Assembly (NCBI RefSeq): GCF_035918155.1
Contig: NZ_CP109327.1
Coordinates: forward strand, 2,728,001 to 2,792,000
Length of the DNA: 64,000 nucleotides
Origin: Streptomyces sp. NBC_01591
GTDB taxonomy: Bacteria; Actinomycetota; Actinomycetes; Streptomycetales; Streptomycetaceae
Direction of reading: 5' to 3'
Shown here piece by piece: positions 1 to 7,616 of the stretch (positions within the stretch are counted from its first letter, which is position 1; every line of letters begins with the position of its first letter). Below the pieces are notes generated by a model, which was not told the DNA's origin, did no database searches, and saw only the letters and a program-made list of their open reading frames with translations. The position numbers and the translations under genes were made by a program.

Positions 1-403
1 AGCGGGCGACGGTGACGCCGCGCTGCGCGGCGGCGGCAATGATCTCGGCTTTCTCGGCGTCGGACAGGCGGGTGGTCGTCTTGCGGGTGCGCTCGCTCGG
101 ATTACGGGTGCGGCGGCGCGGTGTGCGGTCGGGGAAGGCGGGCGTGCTCGGGCTCGGCTGCTCGCGCTGCTCGGCGCGGTTTGCTTCTCCCCCGGTGACC
201 GGCGCCCCCTGGTGCCGGTTGCCCGGCTGGTCCCCGTGCGCCCTCGCTCGGGGACCAGCCGGGCTTCCCCCGCCCTCCTGGGCGGGGGCAAGTGCGTGCG
301 ACGGGCCGTAGGACCGTCGTACGCGATAGCTTGCTCCGCCAGGAGCCGTCGTGGGGTCACGCTCTGGTCCGGGCGTGGTGACCGTCGGGTCGTTGGCGGT
401 CAC
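1..403 (-). CDS. MobC-like plasmid mobilization protein, partial (C-terminus beyond left edge)
   Basis: Open minus-strand frame running off the left edge, read directly from the sequence. The GTG start has a GGAGG ribosome binding site 8 bases upstream and overlaps the previous stop as GTGA, so it is translationally coupled to the 74-aa gene. The first ~100 residues are Pro/Gly/Arg-rich and look disordered. They are followed by a segment reading NPSERTRKTTTRLSDAEKAE, which resembles the ribbon-helix-helix start of MobC relaxosome accessory proteins. Such proteins bind the origin of transfer next to a relaxase gene, which would lie to the left. Family assignment rests on ~35 residues, so it is moderate. 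The frame alone is firm. Confidence 0.6.
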   Translation of the reverse strand, partial: MTANDPTVTTPGPERDPTTAPGGASYRVRRSYGPSHALAPAQEGGGSPAGPRARAHGDQPGNRHQGAPVTGGEANRAEQREQPSPSTPAFPDRTPRRRTRNPSERTRKTTTRLSDAEKAEIIAAAAQRGVTVAR

Positions 404-624
404 CGGCTAGCCTCCGGGTTCTGTTGCCGGATTTCGCGGACGAGTTCCTCGATCCAGTCCATGGCCAGGACCGGATGGTGCAGGGTCCAGGGGCGAGTAT
501 GCGGGGTTCGTTGCACGGTCCAGGTGTTGCCGGGGCCGGATTGGGCGCGATGGAGGTGGCCGTGCTGGTGCAGGACGGTCAGCCAGGAATCGACCTCGAC
601 AGGTGTGGCCGGGTGGGTGCGCAT
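400..624 (-). CDS. Small hypothetical protein of the mobilization module
   Basis: 74 residues, no recognised domain. It contains Trp/His-rich stretches (TLHHPVLAMDWIEELVREI) and ends in an acidic/basic helix. It lies between the DUF2637 gene and the MobC-like gene, and its stop overlaps the next GTG start by 4 bases. That coupling is the main evidence that it is real. Likely an accessory protein of the element's transfer or replication module; function unknown. Confidence 0.6.
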   Translation of the reverse strand: MRTHPATPVEVDSWLTVLHQHGHLHRAQSGPGNTWTVQRTPHTRPWTLHHPVLAMDWIEELVREIRQQNPEASR

Positions 625-725
625 GAGGTGCTCTCCGCTCCGCTTCGGGAGTCTGTGAAGGTGCGTGTCCGGGGCGGGTGACCGGCCAAGGTGTCCGGCT
701 CGGTCACCCGCTTCGGGCTGTCCGG

Positions 726-1703
726 TCAGTTCCGGGCGGAGGTGACCGGCTGTCCGTGCTGCTTGCGGAGCTGGGCCATCAGGGCGGTCAGCGTGTCGTT
801 GGACAGGGGGATCTGCTGGCCTCGGATCGCCTGGGCGACCACCTTGCGGGTCAGCTTGTCCTCGGCCCTGACCGCTGACCGGGCGATCTTCAGCAGCTCC
901 TCGGTGTCCGGGTCGGACTGCCGGTCGCTGGGTGTCCTGGTGTCCCGGCCGGTGACCGGCGGCGGAGTGTCCGACTGTCCGGGCAGGTCAGCGGTCTGGG
1001 GCGGCTGCTCGTAGTGACCGGTGACCGGATTACTGCTGTCCGCCGGAGCGCTGTCCCCGGTCAGTGACCGAGGACTCGGGGGCTGCTTGTCCAGGAACAG
1101 TCGCGGCCGGTCGGTCAGGGCGGTGACCGGCTGCCCGGCGCAGACCTGACCGGCCTGCGGCTGCTGCTGACCGATCCGGTCAGTCCGGGTGACCGCGATG
1201 TCCTCGAACTGGTCAGCCTCACCGACGTGATTGGCCTGACCGAGGCCCTCACGGTCACTGTCCTTGGCCGGGCCCCGGGCGATGAGGATGTAGAGGTGGA
1301 CCGCTCCGGCCAGCGCGAGCGGAGCGATGGTGGACAGCACCGCGACCACCATGTCTCCAAGCCGGAGTCCGGTGTCGGCGGCCGCATCCTCATTGAGCCG
1401 GACCGCGTGGAGAGCGTTGGCCCAGATGCTGGCAGCGGTGGCCGTGCCGAAGAGGGTCCAGACGTAAAGCCGGGCGCGCAGGGGCGCGTCGCGGAGGACC
1501 AGGAGTGCCCGGATGCCGTAGGCGATGAACCCGTCGATCACCAGGGGGAAGAGGTAGGTAAGGAAACCGCGGACGTGGACGGCGACGGCCATCTGCTGGA
1601 GTGCGTCGTACGACAGCGCGCATCCCGCGCCGCCCAGGGCGATGACGACCGCACGGTCCCAGCCGGTTATGTGTGCCGCCTTCGGCATGCTCGCGGTACT
1701 CAC
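726..1703 (-). CDS. DUF2637 domain membrane protein (SpdB-like spread protein candidate)
   Basis: 325 residues. The N-terminal ~150 residues carry about four hydrophobic segments, including ALGGAGCALSYDALQQMAV and FLTYLFPLVIDGFIAYGIRA, typical of DUF2637. The second half is a hydrophilic, Pro/Gln/Asp-rich cytoplasmic tail. DUF2637 proteins are frequent on actinobacterial plasmids and integrative elements next to replication and transfer genes; some are called SpdB or plasmid spread proteins. The start overlaps the WhiB stop (ATGA), so the two are coupled. A role in intramycelial spread is an inference from family and context. Confidence 0.75.
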   Translation of the reverse strand: MSTASMPKAAHITGWDRAVVIALGGAGCALSYDALQQMAVAVHVRGFLTYLFPLVIDGFIAYGIRALLVLRDAPLRARLYVWTLFGTATAASIWANALHAVRLNEDAAADTGLRLGDMVVAVLSTIAPLALAGAVHLYILIARGPAKDSDREGLGQANHVGEADQFEDIAVTRTDRIGQQQPQAGQVCAGQPVTALTDRPRLFLDKQPPSPRSLTGDSAPADSSNPVTGHYEQPPQTADLPGQSDTPPPVTGRDTRTPSDRQSDPDTEELLKIARSAVRAEDKLTRKVVAQAIRGQQIPLSNDTLTALMAQLRKQHGQPVTSARN

Positions 1704-2266
1704 GCCGCCGTCCCGAAGTCGTCGCAGCCCAGGCGCCCACCGCCGGTTTCTGAAGGCGCGGTGGTGTTCGTGGCCGGCTCCAGGTCACGGTGCACGAGGG
1801 CGCGGCGGGTCTCGCGGTACAACTTCTGGGCATGCTCCTCGGAGATCTTCAGAAGCCAGGCCAGACGCTGCTCGGTCGCCCCGTGGCGGTAGGCGGCGTA
1901 GACGACCGCGCGGCGCTCGGCCTTGGTGAGGTGGACGTCGCGCCCCGCGATCGTGTCGTTGACACGGCTGTAGTCGAGGCGGTGGGCGATCTTCTCGTGC
2001 AGGGGCCTGCGTTCTTCCTCGGTCAGCCCGCCCCGGATGCCGTCGGTGTTGCCGCCTTCCAGCGCGGCATCCAGGCAGGTGCGGCGGACCGGGCACTGGC
2101 CGCACAGCGCCTTCGCCGCGGTGATCTTGCCAGTCTCGTCGGGCTCCGGGAAGAAGATGTCAGGGTCCACCGGGTTGTACTCGGTGCTCTGGCAGACGGC
2201 CTGGTCCTGCCAGGTGTGGTCGCCGAGCGACCGGTGGCGGGCAGGGCTGATCGTCGTGGGGGTCAT
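1700..2266 (-). CDS. WhiB-family iron-sulfur transcriptional regulator (element-encoded)
   Basis: 188 residues. The four cluster-ligating cysteines are visible at C25, C55, C58 and C64 (CX2C within LCGQCPVRRTC), followed by the G(I/V)RGG-type turn (DGIRGGLTEEER), both diagnostic of Wbl proteins that bind a 4Fe-4S cluster and modulate sigma factor activity. The extra ~90-residue C-terminal part with a helix-turn-helix-like stretch (AERRAVVYAAYRHGATEQRL) is longer than in chromosomal Wbl proteins of 80-130 residues, and is usual for plasmid/phage-borne ones. It lies within the mobilization operon and probably controls replication or transfer genes. Confidence 0.9.
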   Translation of the reverse strand: MTPTTISPARHRSLGDHTWQDQAVCQSTEYNPVDPDIFFPEPDETGKITAAKALCGQCPVRRTCLDAALEGGNTDGIRGGLTEEERRPLHEKIAHRLDYSRVNDTIAGRDVHLTKAERRAVVYAAYRHGATEQRLAWLLKISEEHAQKLYRETRRALVHRDLEPATNTTAPSETGGGRLGCDDFGTAA

Positions 2267-2384
2267 GCGGTTGCTCCGATCGCTCTCCGCGCGTGGTGAG
2301 TATCGGCGGAGAGGTGTTGCTGGGTCGGGAAGTACGTGGGGCAGCGCGCTGGGTGCGCGGCTCGGCGTGGCGGCCTGCGGCAGG

Positions 2385-3080
2385 TCAGGCGGCGTGGGGC
2401 TGGCGTCTGCGGTCGATGGGCTCGAAGGTGACGCGGGTGGTCATCTCGGCGAGCCGGGAGGCAACGCGGTCCCCGAGGTGTTCGCGAAGGTCGCGCATGG
2501 CGAGGTTGGTGGTGATCAGCGTGGGGAGCATCAGGTTGTAGCGGCGGTTGATCAGTCGGTAGGTGATCTCCTCGACCCACTCGGAGGCCTTGGCCGCACC
2601 GAGGTCGTCCAGGATCAGCAGCGGGTAGCGGCTGACCATCTCGAGTTCGCGTTCGGTGTCGCGTCCGGGGCGTGGGCGCAGGTCGGCGTAGAGGTCGGCG
2701 GCTGTGGTGGCCCGCCACCGGACGACGATGCCCGTCTCGACGAGGGTTCGAACCGCGCCGTACACCTGGTGGGTCTTGCCCGCGCCGGTGACGCCGGCCA
2801 GGAGCAGGCTGGGGCCGGCGGTGATCTGCCGTCGCGCGCCGGGGTTGGGTGCCTCGGCCTGGGCGATCACACCGCGGGTCCAGGTCAGTACCTCGGGGTG
2901 GTCGGCGCGGGCGGTCCGGTAGCGCGGCGGCATCCGGGCGTCCAGCAGGCCCAGCGGGGTGTAGGGCTGGTCCTCGTCCGGGGCGTCGGGGAGGTGCTTT
3001 GGGTTCATGCCCCGGGCGGTGAGGATCCGCTGCAGTCGCTGGAGGGCTCCCGCGCCGAGGAGTTCGGGCTCGCGGCTCAT
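2385..3080 (-). CDS. DnaC-like ATP-binding helicase loader
   Basis: 231 residues from the ATG that overlaps the upstream stop as TGATG. An AAA+ ATPase: Walker A GVTGAGKT near residues 96-103, Walker B LLILDDLG near 154-161, and a sensor-1-like ITTNLAMRDL segment, matching IstB/DnaC-type loaders. In plasmids and prophages these proteins load the replicative helicase at the element's origin. Coupling to the upstream replication-type gene supports a two-gene replication module. An IstB role is unlikely because no IstA transposase is adjacent. Confidence 0.85.
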   Translation of the reverse strand: MSREPELLGAGALQRLQRILTARGMNPKHLPDAPDEDQPYTPLGLLDARMPPRYRTARADHPEVLTWTRGVIAQAEAPNPGARRQITAGPSLLLAGVTGAGKTHQVYGAVRTLVETGIVVRWRATTAADLYADLRPRPGRDTERELEMVSRYPLLILDDLGAAKASEWVEEITYRLINRRYNLMLPTLITTNLAMRDLREHLGDRVASRLAEMTTRVTFEPIDRRRQPHAA

Positions 3081-4081
3081 CACAGCTCCTCCGAGTAGGC
3101 GGCGGCCGCGTCGACCGGGTTGGTCCACGCTCGGTGCGTCGGGCCGGGCCGGGATGCAGTCTGGGCGGGGACGCGGGCATTCATGGCGTCGTTCACCAGG
3201 CTCGGCAGCCGGGAGGGATGGCCCTGGATCTCGGCGTAGCGGGCGAGGCCGGCGCGGATGTGGTCCACGTCGATGCCTTCGGCGAGCAGCTTCTTCAGCA
3301 GGCGCCCGAGGTGTCCGAGGACGTCACCGGGCGGGCGCTCGGTGCAGGATCCCACGTACTCGGCGAGGAGGCTCCCGGCTGTGACCGTGCCGTCGGACGC
3401 TGCGCGTCCCGTAGGTGAAGACGATCCAGGATCCATGATCCTGGATCCGGACGTCGAGGCTCCGGCGAGGGTTCGCGGAGGGTTCGTCGAAGCCTCCGCG
3501 AACCGGCCTTGACCTGCGGGTTCCCCTCCCGTTGGGGAGACCGTCCCGCCGGTGTCGGGATGGGTGTTGTCGCTGGTGCCCGGCGCCGTGGTGCGGTCGC
3601 CGTGCGGACGCGCGAGCTGTTCGGGGTGCGGGTCGACGGCTCGGTGGGGATTCGTCGATGGCTCGTCGAGTGCTCCCCGGGTGTTCGCCTCGGCCTCGAC
3701 GCAGACTCCCTTGCACGGGCCGCACCTCTTGTCGCTGCTGTGGGCGACGCAGACCGGGTGACGGGACTGGCTGGGCCGGTCGATCTTCTGGTGCTCGTAC
3801 CAGCCGGTGATGTGGAGATAGCGCTTGCCGTCGCAGCCGGTGTACCGGCAGATCAATCCGGCGTCGGCGAGCTGCTGGAGGTCCTCCTCCACATGTACGG
3901 GAGTGTGCTCGGCGCGCAGCGGCCACAGGAGGCCAGCGATGATCGCCGGGTTGTCCCGGTGCCTCCCGTGGTCGTCGGACTGGGTGAACAGGCCGATGTA
4001 GGTGACGACAGCGGAGACCGAGCAGGCCGCGACCCTTTCGTTGACGAACAGGTCGGGCTTGACTGTCCGGATGCGGGCCAT
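3080..4081 (-). CDS. Replication-associated protein of the element (phage replication-protein-like)
   Basis: 333 residues from the ATG at MARIRTVKP, chosen because GGGAGGG lies 6 bases upstream. An upstream in-frame start at 4123 lacks a site. The N-terminal ~110 residues (IRTVKPDLFVNERVAACSV ... YLHITGWYEHQKI) match winged-helix proteins found upstream of dnaC-like loaders in actinophages and integrative elements. A cysteine-rich patch (C-X5-C-X4-C around CVAHSSDKRCGPCKGVCV) may bind metal. The centre is a low-complexity linker and the C-terminus is helical. Probably the origin-recognition or primosome-recruiting protein of the element; exact function is inferred from the gene order. Confidence 0.65.
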   Translation of the reverse strand: MARIRTVKPDLFVNERVAACSVSAVVTYIGLFTQSDDHGRHRDNPAIIAGLLWPLRAEHTPVHVEEDLQQLADAGLICRYTGCDGKRYLHITGWYEHQKIDRPSQSRHPVCVAHSSDKRCGPCKGVCVEAEANTRGALDEPSTNPHRAVDPHPEQLARPHGDRTTAPGTSDNTHPDTGGTVSPTGGEPAGQGRFAEASTNPPRTLAGASTSGSRIMDPGSSSPTGRAASDGTVTAGSLLAEYVGSCTERPPGDVLGHLGRLLKKLLAEGIDVDHIRAGLARYAEIQGHPSRLPSLVNDAMNARVPAQTASRPGPTHRAWTNPVDAAAAYSEEL

Positions 4082-4453
4082 CAGCCCTCCCGACGAGCTC
4101 GACGACGCTGGAGCCGTTGGCACCGGCCCCGCGTCGAGGCTGCCGGGATTCCCTTGCTGGGTGGGTGCATGTGATACTCCGTCCTCGTGGACGGGGCTGC
4201 GCGGTTGTCGCCTGCAAGCTGGCCACGCGGCCCCGGATCATTGGGTGCCCTCGGCGAGGGCAGCCGACGGATGCCCGGGAGTTACCGCTCCCGGGCATCG
4301 TCGTTTAGCCCCACCCCGGCATGGACCGTTTTCATGGGTGGATGGCACGATGATCACACTAGACTGAGATGGGGCGCCGATGTCAACTGGCGAAAATGAA
4401 GACAGGGCCACCATCCACCCCTGTGAAGGCAACGCGACCGGAGGACGGCCACG
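4082..4453. other. Divergent intergenic region between replication operon and XRE cassette
   Basis: 372 bases without a convincing gene; ORFs here are short and lack codon bias. It must hold the promoters of both the minus-strand replication operon and the plus-strand XRE gene. It contains the hairpin at 4270-4299 and a TAGACT that could act as a -10 element near 4360. No tRNA or attachment core could be recognised by eye. Confidence 0.5.
4270..4299. terminator. Perfect 12-bp-stem hairpin in the divergent region
   Basis: GATGCCCGGGAG and its exact complement CTCCCGGGCATC flank a 6-base loop (TTACCG), followed by GTCGTTT. This has terminator form in the plus direction, yet it sits in a region where both flanking genes are transcribed outward. 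It could be a relic, an insulator or a replication-related structure. Confidence 0.55.
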
Positions 4454-4954
4454 ATGGACCACCAGAACAACCCACCTGCGACACAGGCGGGTGACGGGGC
4501 CACGCTTGCCGGCCGCCTGGACCGACTGTTCACCACCGTCCACCCGAAGGGTCGCGGCCCGTACAGCTACGAGGAAGCGGCGTCAGGCATCCGCCGGCAG
4601 GGCGGCCCGACCATCTCCGCGAGCTACATCTGGCAACTGAGGACCGGCGCCAAGGACAATCCGACCAAGCGCCACCTCGAGGCCCTCTCCGCCTTCTTCG
4701 GCGTGAAGCCCGCCTACTTCTTCGACGACGACGAATCGGAGAAGATCGCCGCCGAACTCGACGCGCTCGCCGCCATGCGCGATGCGGGCGTGAGATCAGT
4801 GGCTCTACGTGCATCCGGACTCTCTGACAAGAGCCTCAAGATCATTACCGAATTCATCGAACGCGCCCGCGAACTCGAAGGCCTCGGGGCCCCCGACGAC
4901 GATTCGACCATCAATATGAATTCCAGTGGCAAACATCACGACGACATGAAGTAA
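4454..4954 (+). CDS. XRE-type helix-turn-helix regulator (EspR-like)
   Basis: 166 residues. The N-terminal half is a Cro/C1-type helix-turn-helix in the long form used by EspR-like regulators: RLDRLFTTVHP, then YSYEEAASGIRRQGGPTIS and SYIWQLRTGAKDNPTKRHLE, ending with FFGVKPAYFFDDD. The C-terminus is helical and polar. A GGAGGA site lies upstream. It is followed by an ImmA/IrrE-type gene and a MAB_1171c-type membrane protein gene, a combination that recurs in Streptomyces. The neighbouring peptidase could cleave it, as ImmA cleaves ImmR; this is inference. Confidence 0.8.
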   Translation: MDHQNNPPATQAGDGATLAGRLDRLFTTVHPKGRGPYSYEEAASGIRRQGGPTISASYIWQLRTGAKDNPTKRHLEALSAFFGVKPAYFFDDDESEKIAAELDALAAMRDAGVRSVALRASGLSDKSLKIITEFIERARELEGLGAPDDDSTINMNSSGKHHDDMK

Positions 4955-5118
4955 CGCCCCATCGGTAAGGATTCACCACCCTACTTACACCTGATTGTCC
5001 GCATTTTCCCGGCGCAATCGACAACCCTCCAGATGTGCGACCGGAAATGATTCATATACTCGCCACGGCATCGCGGCAGTAAGCCGCACGTTCGAGAAGT
5101 ATCGGAGTCGGAGGGCAG

Positions 5119-5628
5119 ATGAAGTCCGGTCGTTCGGGGCCCTCCCAAGATCAGGAAATCCAACTCAAATCCGTCCTGGACGATCTCGACCTTCCCGACC
5201 CCTTCAAGATCGAGGAACTACTCGCCCGCGTGTCCAAGAAGCGCGGCCGGCCTATCCACCTGCACACGTTCCCAGCAATCACCGGTGACGAACTGCCCTG
5301 CGGAGCCTGGCTCGCCACGGAGAAGGCGGACCACATCCTCGTGGAGGACGCCACCAGCCCTCTCCACCGGGACCACATCGTGCTGCACGAGATCAGCCAC
5401 ATGCTCCTCGGACACACGCCTCGCCAAACCCTCGGCCGCGCCTTCCACCACCTCGACACCGATCTCGTGACGGGTGTCCTTGGCCGCACAAGCTACGAGA
5501 CCGAAGAGGAGCGGAGCGCGGAGACGCTGGCCGGCCTCATCGCGACCCGTGCCGCTCTGCGTGGAAACCGCGACCGGACTACCCCCAGCACCTTGCGCCG
5601 GCTCAATGCCGCGCTCAGCGACTCCTGA
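5119..5628 (+). CDS. ImmA/IrrE-type zinc metallopeptidase-like protein
   Basis: 169 residues with GGAGGG 3 bases before the ATG. The active-site signature HEISH (residues 90-94, HEXXH) sits in a helix with hydrophobic flanks, followed by LLGH and by an acidic EEERSAETLAG segment typical of the third zinc ligand region of ImmA/IrrE peptidases. Known members cleave XRE-type repressors of mobile elements or act in stress signalling. Position directly after an XRE gene supports a regulator-peptidase pair. The target is not proven. Confidence 0.8.
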   Translation: MKSGRSGPSQDQEIQLKSVLDDLDLPDPFKIEELLARVSKKRGRPIHLHTFPAITGDELPCGAWLATEKADHILVEDATSPLHRDHIVLHEISHMLLGHTPRQTLGRAFHHLDTDLVTGVLGRTSYETEEERSAETLAGLIATRAALRGNRDRTTPSTLRRLNAALSDS

Positions 5629-5641
5629 GACTCCCTGACAG

Positions 5642-6823
5642 ATGATTGACGCAATACCCGCCGTCCTGCTCTGGGCCGTCACCCTCTGGCGTGCCCGCTC
5701 CGCCTTCCGGAGACCCGAACGACTCAGTCTCTGGCTGGCCTTCGCGGCACTCGCTCTGGCCATGACGGTTCGGCCGGTCGCTATCGCGGCGGCGGTCGAC
5801 GATCACCTGCACGTCACCAACCTGTCGTTCCTGATCAAGCACATCTGCGGGACCGTCGCGGCGGCATCGGTCCTCACCTTCGTCGCCGACATGGCCGAGT
5901 CGAAGACCGGGATGCGTGTATCCAGGCTGCACAAGGCCGTGCCTACCGTCACGGTCGTCCTTCTGGCTGCCTGCTTCTTCGCCACGCCCCAACCTCACGA
6001 GGCGGAGGATCTCCTGGCGGACTACGCCGACCACGCCACGATCCTCGCGTACGGCGTCGTATGGACCTCCTACCTCGGCGCCGCCCTGCTGAGCGCCACG
6101 CTGCTCTGCTTCCGCTGGGGGCGCCGCCCCGACAGCGGACTCGTCGGCCGAGGGCTGATCCTCACCGGCACCGGCACCGCCGTCGGTCTCATATACGCCC
6201 TCCACCGCGTCGCCGTGCTGTTCATCGACTACGTCGGCAGCAGTCCCCTCGGCGAACACGTCAACCACGCGCTCAGCACGGGCCTGCTCTTCCTGGCCCT
6301 CCTACTGATCGTGCTGGGCAGCACCCTCCCCGCCGCCCCACGCGCCCTCGCCCGCGTCCGGTCCCACTGGCAGCTTGTCAGCCTCTACCCCCTGTGGCGC
6401 GCCCTCACCGACGCCGTCCCGGAGACCCGGCTCGACACCCCGCCAAGCCGCGCCGTCGACGCCACCAACCCACTGCGTACGCATGACCGGCTGTACCGGC
6501 GCACCATCGAGATCCGCGACTCGATCCTCACTCTCGCCGACCACGCACCGGCGGAACTGCGCGGACGCGCCTACGACCACGCCACCTCCCTCGGCTTCAT
6601 CGGCGCCCACGCCGACATCACCGCCGAGGCCTGCTGGCTCGCCGTCGCCCGCGAGGAACGGCTCCGCGGCGCGGTCACCGGCTCCGGCGAGCCCATGCCT
6701 CCTGCCAGCGGAGGCCGCGACCTCGCCACCGAGATCCGCGCCCTTACCACCCTCAACACCGCCTACCGCTCCCGCGCCACGCAGGACTTCCTCCGCGCCC
6801 ACCTTGAGGAGACACCGGCATGA
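5642..6823 (+). CDS. MAB_1171c-like multipass membrane protein
   Basis: 393 residues. About seven hydrophobic segments lie in the first 240 residues (for example LWLAFAALALAMTVRPVAI and LSTGLLFLALLLIVLGSTLP), followed by a ~150-residue soluble domain rich in Arg and Ala (RLYRRTIEIRDSILTLADHA). This layout matches the MAB_1171c family, annotated elsewhere as putative transporters without proven substrate. It starts 13 bases after the ImmA-like gene and overlaps the next gene by 4 bases, so the cassette is one operon. The soluble tail might sense or bind the regulator; function unknown. Confidence 0.75.
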   Translation: MIDAIPAVLLWAVTLWRARSAFRRPERLSLWLAFAALALAMTVRPVAIAAAVDDHLHVTNLSFLIKHICGTVAAASVLTFVADMAESKTGMRVSRLHKAVPTVTVVLLAACFFATPQPHEAEDLLADYADHATILAYGVVWTSYLGAALLSATLLCFRWGRRPDSGLVGRGLILTGTGTAVGLIYALHRVAVLFIDYVGSSPLGEHVNHALSTGLLFLALLLIVLGSTLPAAPRALARVRSHWQLVSLYPLWRALTDAVPETRLDTPPSRAVDATNPLRTHDRLYRRTIEIRDSILTLADHAPAELRGRAYDHATSLGFIGAHADITAEACWLAVAREERLRGAVTGSGEPMPPASGGRDLATEIRALTTLNTAYRSRATQDFLRAHLEETPA

Positions 6824-7437
6824 CCACCACCACGCAGCTTCCACCCACTGCTGCCGCTCCTCCCGAGCGGCGCTCCGCCCGCCTCATCACCGAGGTCCTG
6901 GCGCCCGCCAACCTGGTCATCGGCGTCCTGCTGGTCATCGGCTGGCACTCCACCAACTCCCCTGCGGGTGCGGGCTGGGGCCTGCTGGCCGGCGCCTTCT
7001 GCGGCGGCCTGCCGATCGCCTACATCGTCGCCGGAGTCCGCCGGGGCCGCTGGAGCGACAAGCACCTCAAGGTCCGCTCCCAGCGGTGGATACCGCTCTT
7101 CGTCACCCTGAGTTCCGTCCTCGTCGGCACGGGCCTGCTCCTGGCTCTCGACGCGCCGCGCGAGGTCGTCGCCCTGGTCGCCGCCATGATCGCTGGCCTG
7201 CTGCTGACCATGGCAGTCACCGTCTGGTGGAAGGTCAGCGTCCACACCGCCGTCGCCTCCGGCGTCGCCGTCGTCATCACCGTCGCCTACGGCTGGTGGG
7301 CCGCCCTCCTCTTCCTCGGCGTCGCCGCCGTCGGCTGGTCCCGGGTCTCGCTGCGCGACCACACGACGGCACAGGTGATCGCTGGCGCCATCCTGGGCGG
7401 CACGGCGGCAGCTGTGGTGTTCGTGGGGCTGCGCTGA
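6820..7437 (+). CDS. PAP2-superfamily-like membrane protein, degenerate active site
   Basis: 205 residues with six hydrophobic segments. The PAP2 phosphatase layout is recognisable: SVHTAVASG (H142) stands where PSGH is expected, and SRVSLRDHTTAQVIAGA (R175, H181) stands where SRxxxxxHxxxD is expected. The final Asp is replaced by Gln (Q185), and the first motif KX6RP is only loosely present (KHLKVRSQRWIP). The enzyme may therefore be altered in activity. A GAGGAG site precedes the ATG, which overlaps the previous stop. It is the last gene of the XRE cassette and could act on a polyprenyl or lipid phosphate at the membrane. Confidence 0.7.
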   Translation: MTTTTQLPPTAAAPPERRSARLITEVLAPANLVIGVLLVIGWHSTNSPAGAGWGLLAGAFCGGLPIAYIVAGVRRGRWSDKHLKVRSQRWIPLFVTLSSVLVGTGLLLALDAPREVVALVAAMIAGLLLTMAVTVWWKVSVHTAVASGVAVVITVAYGWWAALLFLGVAAVGWSRVSLRDHTTAQVIAGAILGGTAAAVVFVGLR

Positions 7438-7616
7438 CCCGTCCGCACAGGTTCGCCGCATCAGCGGACCGAGAAATGTCCGCCGGGTCAGGCAGCGGTT
7501 GGACAGTGTCGCTTGGCGCCGTCGTCCGGATCACCTTGGCACGAGCTGGGGTCGCAGACATCGGGCACCATTCCAGGTATGAGACCTGATGCGCGGGAGG
7601 TCACTCCGCCCGGGTT

